In this document: piece by piece, positions 18,255 through 25,920 of the stretch | Numbering within the stretch: position 1 is the stretch's first letter | How the letters are laid out: every line of letters begins with the position of its first letter | Assembly: GCA_965222825.1 (NCBI GenBank) | Contig: OZ244964.1 | Span: 1,426,001-1,490,000, forward strand | Direction of reading: 5' to 3' | Length of the DNA: 64,000 nt | DNA from: G965207335 sp965222825 | Lineage (GTDB): Bacteria > Pseudomonadota > Gammaproteobacteria > PS1 > Pseudothioglobaceae | Translations under genes and position numbers: made by a program | Notes under the pieces: model-generated | The model's database searches: none | Told to the model about the DNA's origin: nothing | Seen by the model: the letters and a program-made list of their open reading frames with translations, nothing else

Positions 18255-18282
18255 ATATACTATATACTATATACTATATACT
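18255..18282. repeat. Four tandem ATATACT heptamers upstream of the RiPP-like gene
   Basis: The 7-base unit ATATACT is repeated four times without interruption, ending 45 bases before the ATG at 18328. Each copy contains TATACT, a passable -10 element. Copy-number change by slipped-strand pairing would shift the promoter spacing, so the array could act as an on/off or tuning switch. No -35 box is obvious. Confidence 0.85.
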
Positions 18283-18327
18283 GTTCAGTGTTGTAATTTT
18301 ATATTTTTTAATAAAGGATAATAAATA

Positions 18328-18654
18328 ATGAAAAAACAAATAAAAAATAAACTATTTGACAAAGAATTTCGTCAAAAAATAATAGCAAACCCCAATGCTT
18401 ATGCTCGTGAGTTAAATTCTCTTCCTGATGATGTTAATATTATTGTCAAGACAAATACTGTTGATACAACTTATATAGTATTTTCAGACAATAAAATTAG
18501 TGGTGATGATTTTGGTAATATTAATGCGGCAGTAGGATTATCAACAGTTGGAACAACTGGAAGCGGTAGCACAATAGGCACTGTAAGTGGCACAGCATCT
18601 ACTTTTTTATCTATTGGTAGTGTTGGCTCAGTGGGAAGTATAGAAGGCAAGTAA
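18328..18654 (+). CDS. Probable RiPP precursor peptide with nitrile-hydratase-like leader (NHLP family)
   Basis: The 108-residue product has two parts. Residues 1-53 read like the NHLP/TOMM leader fold: FDKEFRQKIIANPNA, then LPDDVNIIVKTN and TTYIVFSDN, mirroring the family pattern of 'EFRQ-LLANP-A...LP-V-V-V...T-YLV-P'. Residues 54-108 are almost only Gly, Ser, Thr, Val, Ile and Ala with no Cys, as expected of a Ser/Thr-rich core to be heterocyclised, dehydrated or epimerised. AAAGGA (18313-18318) lies 9 bases before the ATG. No maturation enzyme or transporter is adjacent, so it is an orphan precursor in view. The leader match is from memory of the family, not from a search. Confidence 0.7.
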   Translation: MKKQIKNKLFDKEFRQKIIANPNAYARELNSLPDDVNIIVKTNTVDTTYIVFSDNKISGDDFGNINAAVGLSTVGTTGSGSTIGTVSGTASTFLSIGSVGSVGSIEGK

Positions 18655-18736
18655 CAATCTACAAAAACTCAGTAATATTTTTATATATAAGTTTTTTTAT
18701 TATATTGGGAAAAATATATTTGTAGTGTAATTTTAA

Positions 18737-19159
18737 TTATAGATATTTATTGACATTATCAATATTAATGTTTTGCTGTGGTTTTTTGGTGGTTTTTATT
18801 TTGTAAAAAACACTAAATACAATAATTATTATCAAAATAAATGGTGCAAACCATAGTAATAAGGTGCTATTATTTACAGGTGGTGTAAATGAGGCAAAAT
18901 CACCATATCTATCTGTCATAAATTTTTTAATCTCGGCATCGGTTTTATTTTCTGTTAGCATTTTAACAACTATTTGGCGTAAATCCTTAGCAAGTGGGGC
19001 GTTTGAGCCACCTATACTTTGCCCCTGACATACTGGACAACGAATTTCACTAATTAAGACATAATATCGCTTCTGTTTTGCTTTTGTATCAAATTTAATA
19101 GTATCAATAGCGTATATATTATTTACAAATATCATTAATGCTAATAGAGACCACTGCAT
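18737..19159 (-). CDS. ccmH: Cytochrome c maturation protein CcmH (CycL)
   Basis: CcmH reduces apocytochrome c cysteines for haem attachment in the periplasm. The 140-residue protein has an N-terminal signal peptide (residues 1-17), the redox motif RCPVCQGQSIGGSNAPLAKDLR, the MTDRYGDFASFTPPV motif and one C-terminal transmembrane helix near 100-120. It lacks the TPR domain of long E. coli CcmH. It is alone here, without ccmA-G. The active-site pair is CPVC where E. coli CcmH has CVVC. Confidence 0.9.
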   Translation of the reverse strand: MQWSLLALMIFVNNIYAIDTIKFDTKAKQKRYYVLISEIRCPVCQGQSIGGSNAPLAKDLRQIVVKMLTENKTDAEIKKFMTDRYGDFASFTPPVNNSTLLLWFAPFILIIIIVFSVFYKIKTTKKPQQNINIDNVNKYL

Positions 19160-19429
19160 TAGACAAAAGCACTCGTCAAAAAGCCAAAAATACCCCTGCT
19201 TATAAAATGAAAAAGCACATTTCTAAAAAGCAATGCTACGCATATATTCGTTAAAAAACTTGCCAAGAAAAACTTCATAATTATTATTTTAACCTATCTT
19301 AATAATATTTTTCTAAAATTTTCTGTAAATAAGATAAATATAATAATCCATAAATGCGATAAAATTGCTAAAGCATAATTTTATAATAATAGTGCTAAAA
19401 AAACTTTAAAATTTGGAGTGAGTTAGAGA

Positions 19430-19981
19430 GTGAATAAAGATAGTAGTAATATTTTAGTGGTGGATTTAGATAATACCCTAATAAATAGTGATATAATGAT
19501 TAACTCTATTAAATGGCTTATAGCCCATAAACCGTTATTGTCTCTACTAATACCTGTTTGGTTTATAAAAGGCAAGGCTAATGTCAAACAAAAACTACTA
19601 AAACATATTAAATTTAATGTTGCTAAATTGAATTATAACCAAGATGTTATAGATTATATAACACAACGCAAAAAATTTGGCAATAAAATAATACTAGCAA
19701 CCGCATCTGCACAATATTATGCCGATGAAGTTGTTAAACATTTAGGCTTATTTGATAAAGCTTATGGTAGTAGTGATGTTTATAATTTATCAAGTAAAAA
19801 TAAAGCAGATTTTTTGATTAAAGAATATGGTAAATATAATTTTGATTATGCTGGTGATCATCTTCGTGACATACCTATATGGCAAGTATCAAATCTATGT
19901 GTTATTGTTAATGCTAGTAAAAAACTCCAACAAAAAACCAGCATTTTTAAAACATATTATATAAATAAAAAAACTTATTAA
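19430..19981 (+). CDS. HAD-superfamily phosphatase, stand-alone form of the UbiA-linked HAD domain
   Basis: The 183-residue protein shows HAD motif I VDLDNTL, motif II LATAS near residue 86, the motif III lysine region SSKNKADFL and motif IV YAGDHLRDIPIW. The sequence between motifs (NSIKWLIAHKPLL, then FIKGKANVKQKLLKH) resembles the HAD domain fused in front of UbiA-type prenyltransferases; here the membrane domain is absent. The start is GTG at 19430 with GGAG upstream. The substrate is unknown. No relationship to the adjacent tRNA or the ICE is evident. Confidence 0.72.
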   Translation: MNKDSSNILVVDLDNTLINSDIMINSIKWLIAHKPLLSLLIPVWFIKGKANVKQKLLKHIKFNVAKLNYNQDVIDYITQRKKFGNKIILATASAQYYADEVVKHLGLFDKAYGSSDVYNLSSKNKADFLIKEYGKYNFDYAGDHLRDIPIWQVSNLCVIVNASKKLQQKTSIFKTYYINKKTY

Positions 19982-20053
19982 GACAACTTAATAGCAGTAT
20001 AGATTTGCTTTTAGTTTATATAATTAGCCGCACATTTTTGATGATTATTGTGA

Positions 20054-20126
20054 TGCCGACACACGGACTCGAACCGCGGACCTACTGATTACAAATCAGT
20101 TGCACTACCAACTGTGCTATGTCGGC
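20054..20126 (-). tRNA. tRNA-Thr (anticodon UGU)
   Basis: Read on the minus strand, the 7-bp acceptor stem is GCCGACA/TGTCGGC with discriminator A at 20054. The D arm contains AGTTGGTAG and the anticodon stem is ACTGA/TCAGT around loop TTTGTAA (anticodon TGT, threonine ACN). The T arm contains GGTTCGAGTCC. All arms pair. CCA is not encoded (TCA follows). It is the last clearly chromosomal gene before the ICE-type genes, and its 5' end, not its 3' end, faces them. Confidence 0.96.
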
Positions 20127-20198
20127 AAATGAGACATTATACAATAAAGTTAGTTGATTTGTTAATACTAAAATTATTACTTTAATTAGGTATATGCA

Positions 20199-20972
20199 AT
20201 GGCAGTAATATCAATTATATCTACCAAAGGCGGAGTAGGCAAAACTACTCTAACAGCCAATTTATCAGGCTACTTATCTAGCTTAGGGCATTCAGTATTA
20301 ATGATAGATGCAGACCCTCAACCATCGCTTAGTTCTTACTATGGTATTACAAAACAAGCAAATGGCGGCTTAGTAGAAATACTATACAGTCCAAAAGATA
20401 TTAATCGGTGTATAAGCAAAACCACTGTTTGCGATTTAATTTATTCTAATGATAATAACAATGAGCTACAGCACTGGTTATTAAGACAAAATGATAAATT
20501 AAGGCTAAAAACAGCATTATCAAATTTAGCCAAAAAATACGATTTTATTTTTATTGACACGCAGGGCGCAAAAGGAATACTACAAGACAGCTCTATATTG
20601 GCAGCTGATATTTTATTATCGCCAATCTTACCAGAAATTGCTACTATAAAAGAATTTTATCGTGGCACATTATCTGTGTTATCCAAGTTAAAACCAAACA
20701 ACACACTAGCACCATTATTTGGCGTTATTTATAAATTAGATAGAACAATAGATGCTAAACAACTAATAAACGCAGTTAATACCCAAGATAATCTACAAAA
20801 ATATAGCATATTAAAAAATAGCATACCGCAATCGGTGGTATTTAAAGAATCAGCAACAAAACAAATACCTGTTGTTTTATTTGCTAATGGTAATAAAAGA
20901 CAAAAAGCAAAAGCAACAAAAAGCATACAAGCAATTAAAGATATAACACAAGAATTAAATTTAATAGCATAA
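20199..20972 (+). CDS. parA: ParA/Soj-family partition ATPase of the ICE
   Basis: The 257-residue protein has the deviant Walker A KGGVGKTTLTANL near residue 10, Walker A' FIDTQGA and the MIDADPQPSLSSYY motif of ParA/Soj. In PFGI-1/PAPI-1-type ICEs a Soj homologue lies at one end of the element and keeps the excised circle stable. The same end-position is seen here, 72 bases past tRNA-Thr. Its partner is the ParB-family gene at 23495. An iteron-like array follows its stop immediately. Confidence 0.92.
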   Translation: MAVISIISTKGGVGKTTLTANLSGYLSSLGHSVLMIDADPQPSLSSYYGITKQANGGLVEILYSPKDINRCISKTTVCDLIYSNDNNNELQHWLLRQNDKLRLKTALSNLAKKYDFIFIDTQGAKGILQDSSILAADILLSPILPEIATIKEFYRGTLSVLSKLKPNNTLAPLFGVIYKLDRTIDAKQLINAVNTQDNLQKYSILKNSIPQSVVFKESATKQIPVVLFANGNKRQKAKATKSIQAIKDITQELNLIA

Positions 20973-20983
20973 AGGAGCAAATA

Positions 20984-21403
20984 ATGATAAAAAATAATAG
21001 TCCAAAAAAAGTAATAGTTAGCCTAGTAAAAACACTAGTTAAACCTTATACCATAAGGGCTAACGCAGACAGTCCAAAAAAAGTAATAGTTAGTCCAAAA
21101 AAAGTAATAGTTAGCCTAGTAAAAACACTAGTTAAACCTTATATCATAAGGGCTAACGCAGACAGTCCAAAAAAAGTAATAGTTAGTCCAAAAAAAGTAA
21201 TAGTTAGCCTAGTAAAAACACTAGTTAAACCTTATATCATAAGGGCTAACGCAGACAGTCCAAAAAAAGTAATAGTTAGTCCAAAAAAAGTAATAGTTAG
21301 TCCAAAAAAAGTAATAGTTAGTCCAAAAAAAGTAATAGTTAGTCTTGTAAATAATTGTTTTTACAAGTATTTTTTGACCCTAAATATATTTAAATATATT
21401 TAA
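20984..21403 (+). CDS. Repetitive open frame across the iteron array (doubtful coding)
   Basis: A frame of 139 codons starts at an ATG with a good AAAGGAG upstream, just after parA. The product is a lysine/valine-rich repeat of SPKKVIV and SLVKTLVKPYIIRANAD units. The frame stays open because repeat lengths (21, 51 bases) are multiples of three and contain no stop. The DNA repeat, not the peptide, is probably what is selected, but the ribosome binding site means translation cannot be excluded. Confidence 0.2.
   Translation: MIKNNSPKKVIVSLVKTLVKPYTIRANADSPKKVIVSPKKVIVSLVKTLVKPYIIRANADSPKKVIVSPKKVIVSLVKTLVKPYIIRANADSPKKVIVSPKKVIVSPKKVIVSPKKVIVSLVNNCFYKYFLTLNIFKYI
20999..21340. repeat. Nine 21-bp iteron-like repeats: candidate replication origin or centromere of the ICE
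   Basis: Nine identical copies of AGTCC-A7-GTAATAGTT start at 20999, 21071, 21092, 21164, 21185, 21257, 21278, 21299 and 21320. Three 51-base spacers (21020, 21113, 21206) separate groups of 1, 2, 2 and 4. Each spacer opens with a 21-base segment matching the iteron at about 14 positions, then carries CCTTATATCATAAGG-like dyads. The array lies between parA and a Rep_3-type initiator gene, the classic place for iterons; a parS-like partition site is the alternative. Confidence 0.85.
21344..21367. promoter_or_regulatory. Perfect dyad and AT-rich tract before the Rep gene
   Basis: CTTGTAAA (21344-21351) is exactly complementary to TTTACAAG (21360-21367). It is followed by a T-run, a TTGACC (21374-21379, possible -35) and an AT-only tract of repeated AAATATATTT to 21406. 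Together this could be a terminator for parA, the autoregulatory Rep operator or promoter, and the DNA-unwinding part of the origin. The Rep ATG at 21423 has no clear ribosome binding site. Confidence 0.5.
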
Positions 21404-21422
21404 ATAACACCAAATTAAAATT

Positions 21423-22553
21423 ATGAGCAAAACACAAATTAAAACTGCAAATAATTGGATAGATAGACGTAATCCATTTACAGCTGATACAACCAGAATA
21501 TTGATGGTATTATTTGCAAATATTAAAAAACAACAAGACACGGGAATTAAAAGCATAAATAACACTATTAGAACACCGGTTTTAAAAATTGCCTCACTAT
21601 TTACTTCGCTAGGAAATGATAAAAATATACTAAGTAGATTAAGAGATGTTAATGAGGAATTAATAAATAAACCTATAGGCTACATCAGAGATACAGGCGA
21701 TAACAACTGGAAAATGTTAGGTTCTGCTATTAATTCAGTAGAGTTATCACAAGGCATATTAACAATAAATCTCAATCCTGATGTAACAGAATATGTTTTA
21801 CTAGAAAAACACTACACACTATCATACATTGAAGCTATATCAAATTTAACAACAATAAATCAAATAAATTTGTATAACACGCTAATCAGGTACGCAAAAC
21901 TTCAAAAAATTAAATTATCAATTTTAGATATTAAAACTAGGCTAAATATAGCTGATGATAAATATAAATTACCCACTAATTTTATTAATAAAGTAATAAA
22001 ACCATCCATTAATGCAATTAAAAAACACAGCGACCTAATAGTTAATTACACAACAAAAAAAACAACAAGATCCATCACCCACATAGAATTTAGCATTGCA
22101 TTTAAAAATAAACTACAAACCCTAGACTATAAGGATAACACCCTTACAGAACGACTTGTTAAACTAGGTATTGATAATAAATCTATTCAATCTCTAATTA
22201 AAAATTATAACCAAAAAATAATAGCAGACACGCTTGATTATGTAGAACAACAAAAAGATAAAAAACAAATTTTTAATATAAAAGCATACCTTTTTACAAC
22301 ACTAACAAAAAATATCATTAAAGATAAACAACCAATTAAACAATTCATAATTACAGGCTATATAACCTCATTAACAGCAGAACAATCTAATAAATTATGG
22401 ATTAACTTTGAAAACCAAGTTAATAAAACCACTAAAGAGTTAATTAAGTCTTATAACAAAACCAGTGCTAGTAATGTTAAGGATTTATTAAAAAAAGAAA
22501 TTAATAACTATTATTACAAATATATTTATAACAATAAATTACAAGGAGAATAA
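21423..22553 (+). CDS. Rep_3-type replication initiator protein
   Basis: The 376-residue protein resembles RepB/RepE-type initiators with tandem winged helices. Typical segments are ILTINLNPDVTEYVLLEKHYTLSYIEAI near residue 120, NLYNTLIRYAKLQKIKLSI, and the second winged helix with LPTNFINKVIKPSINAIKK then SITHIEFSIAF near 220. Such proteins bind iterons, and a 21-bp repeat array lies directly upstream. Most ICEs of this superfamily carry DnaB- or ParB-type genes here, so a plasmid-type initiator suggests autonomous replication of the circular form. The C-terminal ~130 residues are unassigned. Confidence 0.72.
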   Translation: MSKTQIKTANNWIDRRNPFTADTTRILMVLFANIKKQQDTGIKSINNTIRTPVLKIASLFTSLGNDKNILSRLRDVNEELINKPIGYIRDTGDNNWKMLGSAINSVELSQGILTINLNPDVTEYVLLEKHYTLSYIEAISNLTTINQINLYNTLIRYAKLQKIKLSILDIKTRLNIADDKYKLPTNFINKVIKPSINAIKKHSDLIVNYTTKKTTRSITHIEFSIAFKNKLQTLDYKDNTLTERLVKLGIDNKSIQSLIKNYNQKIIADTLDYVEQQKDKKQIFNIKAYLFTTLTKNIIKDKQPIKQFIITGYITSLTAEQSNKLWINFENQVNKTTKELIKSYNKTSASNVKDLLKKEINNYYYKYIYNNKLQGE

Positions 22554-22555
22554 CC

Positions 22556-23194
22556 ATGACAACAAAAACAAAGAAAAACCAACTAATTACTATTGTTGGT
22601 ACTTTAAGTGTTAAAAGTAATACCATAGTAGCATCATCGCTAGATATTGCTAATTATTTTGAAAAAAGGCATACTCATGTAATTAATACACTAGAAAAAA
22701 TCATCAAAGAAACCGATGCTGATTTTAGCCAGCCGAATTTTCGGCTGGCTAAATATAAAGACCAACAAGGTAAACCTAGAAAGTCCTACCAAATGACCAA
22801 AGACGGCTTTGTTTTATTGGTAATGAATTTTAGTGGTGCTAAGGCACAACAAAAGAAAATTGAATACATCAACGCCTTTAACCAAATGCAAAAAACCCTA
22901 ACCCAACAACATATAAAAGCAATTGAGGTAGAACATAAATTTAAGCAAGTGCCAGAAGAAGAAGAACTTTCTAATTATCTAATACAAGAGGCAGTAGCAC
23001 TAGATGATGCCTTACAAGGTATACGCAATATGTTAATGATGACTACCGATAGAAGGGCTGGTTTTAACCTAAATACTAGGATTATTAACTTTAAAGCCAT
23101 AATTAGCCAACTTAAAATGATTATAAAGCAAGTTAATCTTATTATTAGGGCTGATTATGATAGAGATATTACTAAATATGCAGGTTTGGGGTAA
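22556..23194 (+). CDS. Rha family phage-type regulatory protein
   Basis: The 212-residue protein has the pRha domain: SNTIVASSLDIANYFEKRHTHVI near residue 17, a PNFRLAKYKDQQGKPRKSY segment, MTKDGFVLLVMNFSGAKA and EYINAFNQMQ. Rha proteins are phage/mobile-element regulators known from phi80 and P22-like phages. The ATG at 22556 follows an AAGGAG by 8 bases. A perfect 14-bp hairpin lies inside the coding sequence at 22724-22753. The C-terminal third is helical and unassigned. Confidence 0.82.
   Translation: MTTKTKKNQLITIVGTLSVKSNTIVASSLDIANYFEKRHTHVINTLEKIIKETDADFSQPNFRLAKYKDQQGKPRKSYQMTKDGFVLLVMNFSGAKAQQKKIEYINAFNQMQKTLTQQHIKAIEVEHKFKQVPEEEELSNYLIQEAVALDDALQGIRNMLMMTTDRRAGFNLNTRIINFKAIISQLKMIIKQVNLIIRADYDRDITKYAGLG
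22724..22753. repeat. Perfect 14-bp inverted repeat inside the Rha gene
   Basis: TTTAGCCAGCCGAA (22724-22737) and TTCGGCTGGCTAAA (22740-22753) are exactly complementary with a 2-base TT spacer. It is the GC-richest short segment of the gene and encodes the family motif around FSQPNFRLAKY. Confidence 0.9.
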
Positions 23195-23223
23195 TAGTTA
23201 GTAAAAATACATAGGAGTAATGC

Positions 23224-23493
23224 GTGAGTAAAACTAGAACAGATATTTTAGAAGAAATGTTATCCGATATGAAAATAGGAGACATTCGTTATTTTAGCGA
23301 ACAAGATATTATAGATAAACTAAACATAAGTAAGTCTTACCACAATAAAACTAAAAGACTGCAAAATGCTTTTAGTGTAAACATAAATGAATTAAATAAA
23401 AGATATAAATTTATTGGTGCTCAAATTATATTGAAAAAAATAATAAATGAAGATAAATATATGTTTTGCAAAGTAAAAAACAAGGAGGGATAA
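23224..23493 (+). CDS. Hypothetical protein between Rha and ParB genes
   Basis: The 89-residue product is charged and mostly helical, with a pattern (YFSEQDIIDKLNISKSYHNKTKRL) that resembles a helix-turn-helix. It starts at GTG 23224, preceded by AGGAG at 23214-23218. It sits one base from the ParB-family gene, so the two are likely co-translated. I do not recognise a family; a small DNA-binding accessory of partition is one possibility. Confidence 0.6.
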   Translation: MSKTRTDILEEMLSDMKIGDIRYFSEQDIIDKLNISKSYHNKTKRLQNAFSVNINELNKRYKFIGAQIILKKIINEDKYMFCKVKNKEG

Positions 23494-23494
23494 A

Positions 23495-25111
23495 ATGAAT
23501 GATTTTACATTTAAAGGTCACGATAAATCTAATAAAGTTACATCAGAAAAAAATATATTAACAGCTCAAGAATTTACTACTAATACTAACATTAATCAAT
23601 TTAATAAATATGGTGATAGTATAGAAATAGTAATAAAAAATATTGATATTAACGATATTGATGAGTATCAGTTTAATCCTAGAACAAGTGTTAATAGGCG
23701 TTTTAACGACATTAAAGAATCAATAGCTCAGATTGGCTTGTCGCAATTGTTTAGCGTAGCCAAAAATCCTAAAACAAATAGATATATACTTACCAAAGGT
23801 GGCAACACTAGACTTAGAGCTATAATAGAACTTTATAAAGAGACTAGCGATAATAAATACACTACAATAGCCTGTGTTGTTGAGCCGTGGGATGAAAACA
23901 AAATAAATAAAACTCAAATAGTAATACAACATCTTATTGAAAATGAGGCGAGAGGTGAATTAATTTTAGTTGATAAAGCTAAGGCAATTTGTGATTTAGA
24001 ACTAGATTTCATGTCTATACACTCTACAGACATCAAATCATCAAAACACAACCCAAAAACACAATTATTTTTAGAGTTTTTAAGTAACAATGGCTACAAC
24101 ATAAGTGAAGGACTATTATCACTATTTCGCTTTACCGTTACAAAACTAGTTGGTAATTTAGACCACCATCTAAACAAAGGTTTAGGCTCTCCGCAGATAG
24201 TTAAAATACGCTCAATCCATAGTAATTATTTACGACTAATTAAAAAACATAGCCCTACTAATTTTGATGTTGTTGGTTATGAAGAAAAGTTTTCTCAAGC
24301 ATTACAACAATACAAATCTAAAAAAATATTTGATTTTGAAGACTTAGTTAATATTATTGCATCTCACATAATCAACAACAAACTCCTTAACAATTTTAAT
24401 ACTCAAACATTAGTGAAAGAACTATTAGCTACAAAAAAAGATATAAATAAAAGTAAAACTAACATAGATGTCAGCAAGAATAATAATACTCAAAATAATA
24501 ATATAGCTACTATAAATACAGATAGTCCTATAGATGATACTCAAACAATAAGAGAAGAAGATACAGAAAACAATAACCACAACAATACTAATAACAATAT
24601 AAATAATACCGAACACAGTGCTCTTAACGAGCCTGATAGTATAACTGAACAATTACAAACCCTCCGCAAGCAAGCCTTTGATATATCACAAAAAATTGCA
24701 GAGACCAACAACATAGTAAATTGTATAACAAAAACATATGTTGGTTGTGGTTTTATTATGACTAACATACCAAAACCCCAAGACTCTGCGTCTTGGCATA
24801 TGTGGTGGCAATTATTAACTAATAGTTGTGTATTTAGTATTACAGAGCCTATTAGCAACCTACCCTATCATAAGATTATTGATATACTCAATCAAGGGTA
24901 TTCATTTGAAACAACTATATCTGATATGTTAGTAAAGGTTAGAAAAACATCAGAATTAGCAAGACCTTATCACTACACAATAATGAATGATAAACACACA
25001 ACACCGGTAAGGGAGTGGCAGCAAATCACTCAATTAGAATTTATCTGCTATCAAATTAATAAAATATGTATAGACAATAACATACAACTTTGGAGTAATA
25101 CTAATGAATAA
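23495..25111 (+). CDS. ICE-type ParB family partition protein
   Basis: The 538-residue protein has a ParB N-terminal nuclease-like domain near residues 45-140, with FNPRTSVNRRFNDIKESIAQ and the GGNTRLRAI motif (family consensus G-RR). A helix-turn-helix region and a low-complexity Asn/Thr/Asp linker (residues 315-375) follow. Its length and layout match the TIGR03764 class found in PFGI-1 ICEs. The Asn-rich linker reflects AT-rich coding. It overlaps the next gene by 8 bases. Together with parA it forms the partition module. Confidence 0.82.
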   Translation: MNDFTFKGHDKSNKVTSEKNILTAQEFTTNTNINQFNKYGDSIEIVIKNIDINDIDEYQFNPRTSVNRRFNDIKESIAQIGLSQLFSVAKNPKTNRYILTKGGNTRLRAIIELYKETSDNKYTTIACVVEPWDENKINKTQIVIQHLIENEARGELILVDKAKAICDLELDFMSIHSTDIKSSKHNPKTQLFLEFLSNNGYNISEGLLSLFRFTVTKLVGNLDHHLNKGLGSPQIVKIRSIHSNYLRLIKKHSPTNFDVVGYEEKFSQALQQYKSKKIFDFEDLVNIIASHIINNKLLNNFNTQTLVKELLATKKDINKSKTNIDVSKNNNTQNNNIATINTDSPIDDTQTIREEDTENNNHNNTNNNINNTEHSALNEPDSITEQLQTLRKQAFDISQKIAETNNIVNCITKTYVGCGFIMTNIPKPQDSASWHMWWQLLTNSCVFSITEPISNLPYHKIIDILNQGYSFETTISDMLVKVRKTSELARPYHYTIMNDKHTTPVREWQQITQLEFICYQINKICIDNNIQLWSNTNE

Positions 25112-25658
25112 TGTAAATAATCTACACGAAACAATAATTAGAAACATAACAAGTGCTGTTTTGTCTTTGTTAAGTGCAGAACACAATAGTGATTTAAACA
25201 ACTTAGGACTAAATGATAGTTGTATTCAATTATTACAAAATATGGATATCAAAGAATATAATGCAATTATAGAAATACTAAATAAATCTACTTTTTACGG
25301 TATAGATTCTGACAAATTTATACGAGTATTTAAAAGTGTTAGTATACTAAGTCAATCCAATACACTATTAAATCTTTATATCCAAAATAATGCTAGTTAT
25401 GAGTGTTGTAAAAACTTCTTTGTTGCCCATTCAGCAAGGCGGCATACAAATCTTAGAAAGCAATTCAATGTTAATAATAAAGTATTCAAAAAAAGTGAAG
25501 ATATAAGTATTAGTGGTATATATGAAGATTTTTATAATTGTATTATAAAAAATAACAAAATAAATGCAGATTGGTTTTATAATTATTCTAAAGAAAAAGG
25601 TATCACACTTAATAAACTATGGAAAACTCTTACTAAATACTATATGGATGGGTGTTAA
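25104..25658 (+). CDS. DUF2857-like ICE protein
   Basis: The 184-residue protein directly follows the ICE ParB gene, the place occupied by DUF2857 proteins in this superfamily. Visible landmarks are a helical N-terminal half and SARRHTNLRKQFNV near residue 110, comparable to the basic RRR segment of DUF2857, then a C-terminal helix ending KLWKTLTKYYMD. The function is unknown in the family. Assignment rests on position and the basic motif, so it is moderate. Confidence 0.55.
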   Translation: MNNVNNLHETIIRNITSAVLSLLSAEHNSDLNNLGLNDSCIQLLQNMDIKEYNAIIEILNKSTFYGIDSDKFIRVFKSVSILSQSNTLLNLYIQNNASYECCKNFFVAHSARRHTNLRKQFNVNNKVFKKSEDISISGIYEDFYNCIIKNNKINADWFYNYSKEKGITLNKLWKTLTKYYMDGC

Positions 25659-25743
25659 TAAAAATTTTAACAAAAAGGATTAATATGTATTTAGTTAAAA
25701 AAAATGATGATGACAGTAATGAGGTTATTTACAAGGAGGAAAT

Positions 25744-25920
25744 ATGAGTTATAAAGAAAGCAGTTTTAATGACGATATTAAAAATTTAAAATTATTACAT
25801 CCAAGCTTATCGCCAAATGTTTTAATTCAATTATTAAAAAATATGAATACAGAGATTCAAACACTTAAGAAAAAAGTCAATGATTTAGAGGATAAAAATA
25901 CCACACAATTAACAAAATGA
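25744..25920 (+). CDS. Small coiled-coil protein (58 residues)
   Basis: The ATG at 25744 has an excellent AAGGAGG six bases upstream. The frame codes for 58 residues, ending in a coiled coil (NMNTEIQTLKKKVNDLEDK). It overlaps a 20-codon ORF (25685-25747) as ATGA and its own stop overlaps the next gene as ATGA, a coupled chain typical of real genes. It has no recognised family. It might be a regulator or an assembly partner of the downstream membrane protein. Confidence 0.65.
   Translation: MSYKESSFNDDIKNLKLLHPSLSPNVLIQLLKNMNTEIQTLKKKVNDLEDKNTTQLTK

Noticed and set aside
20999..21340. CRISPR-like pattern (direct repeats with 51-base spacers)
   Set aside because: The spacers are identical to one another, some repeats are directly adjacent, and no cas genes exist nearby. 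It fits iterons or a partition site, not CRISPR.
25685..25747. 20-codon ORF before the 25744 gene
   Set aside because: It ends over the next start as ATGA and could be a leader peptide, but with only 20 residues and no clear ribosome binding site it is not listed as a gene.
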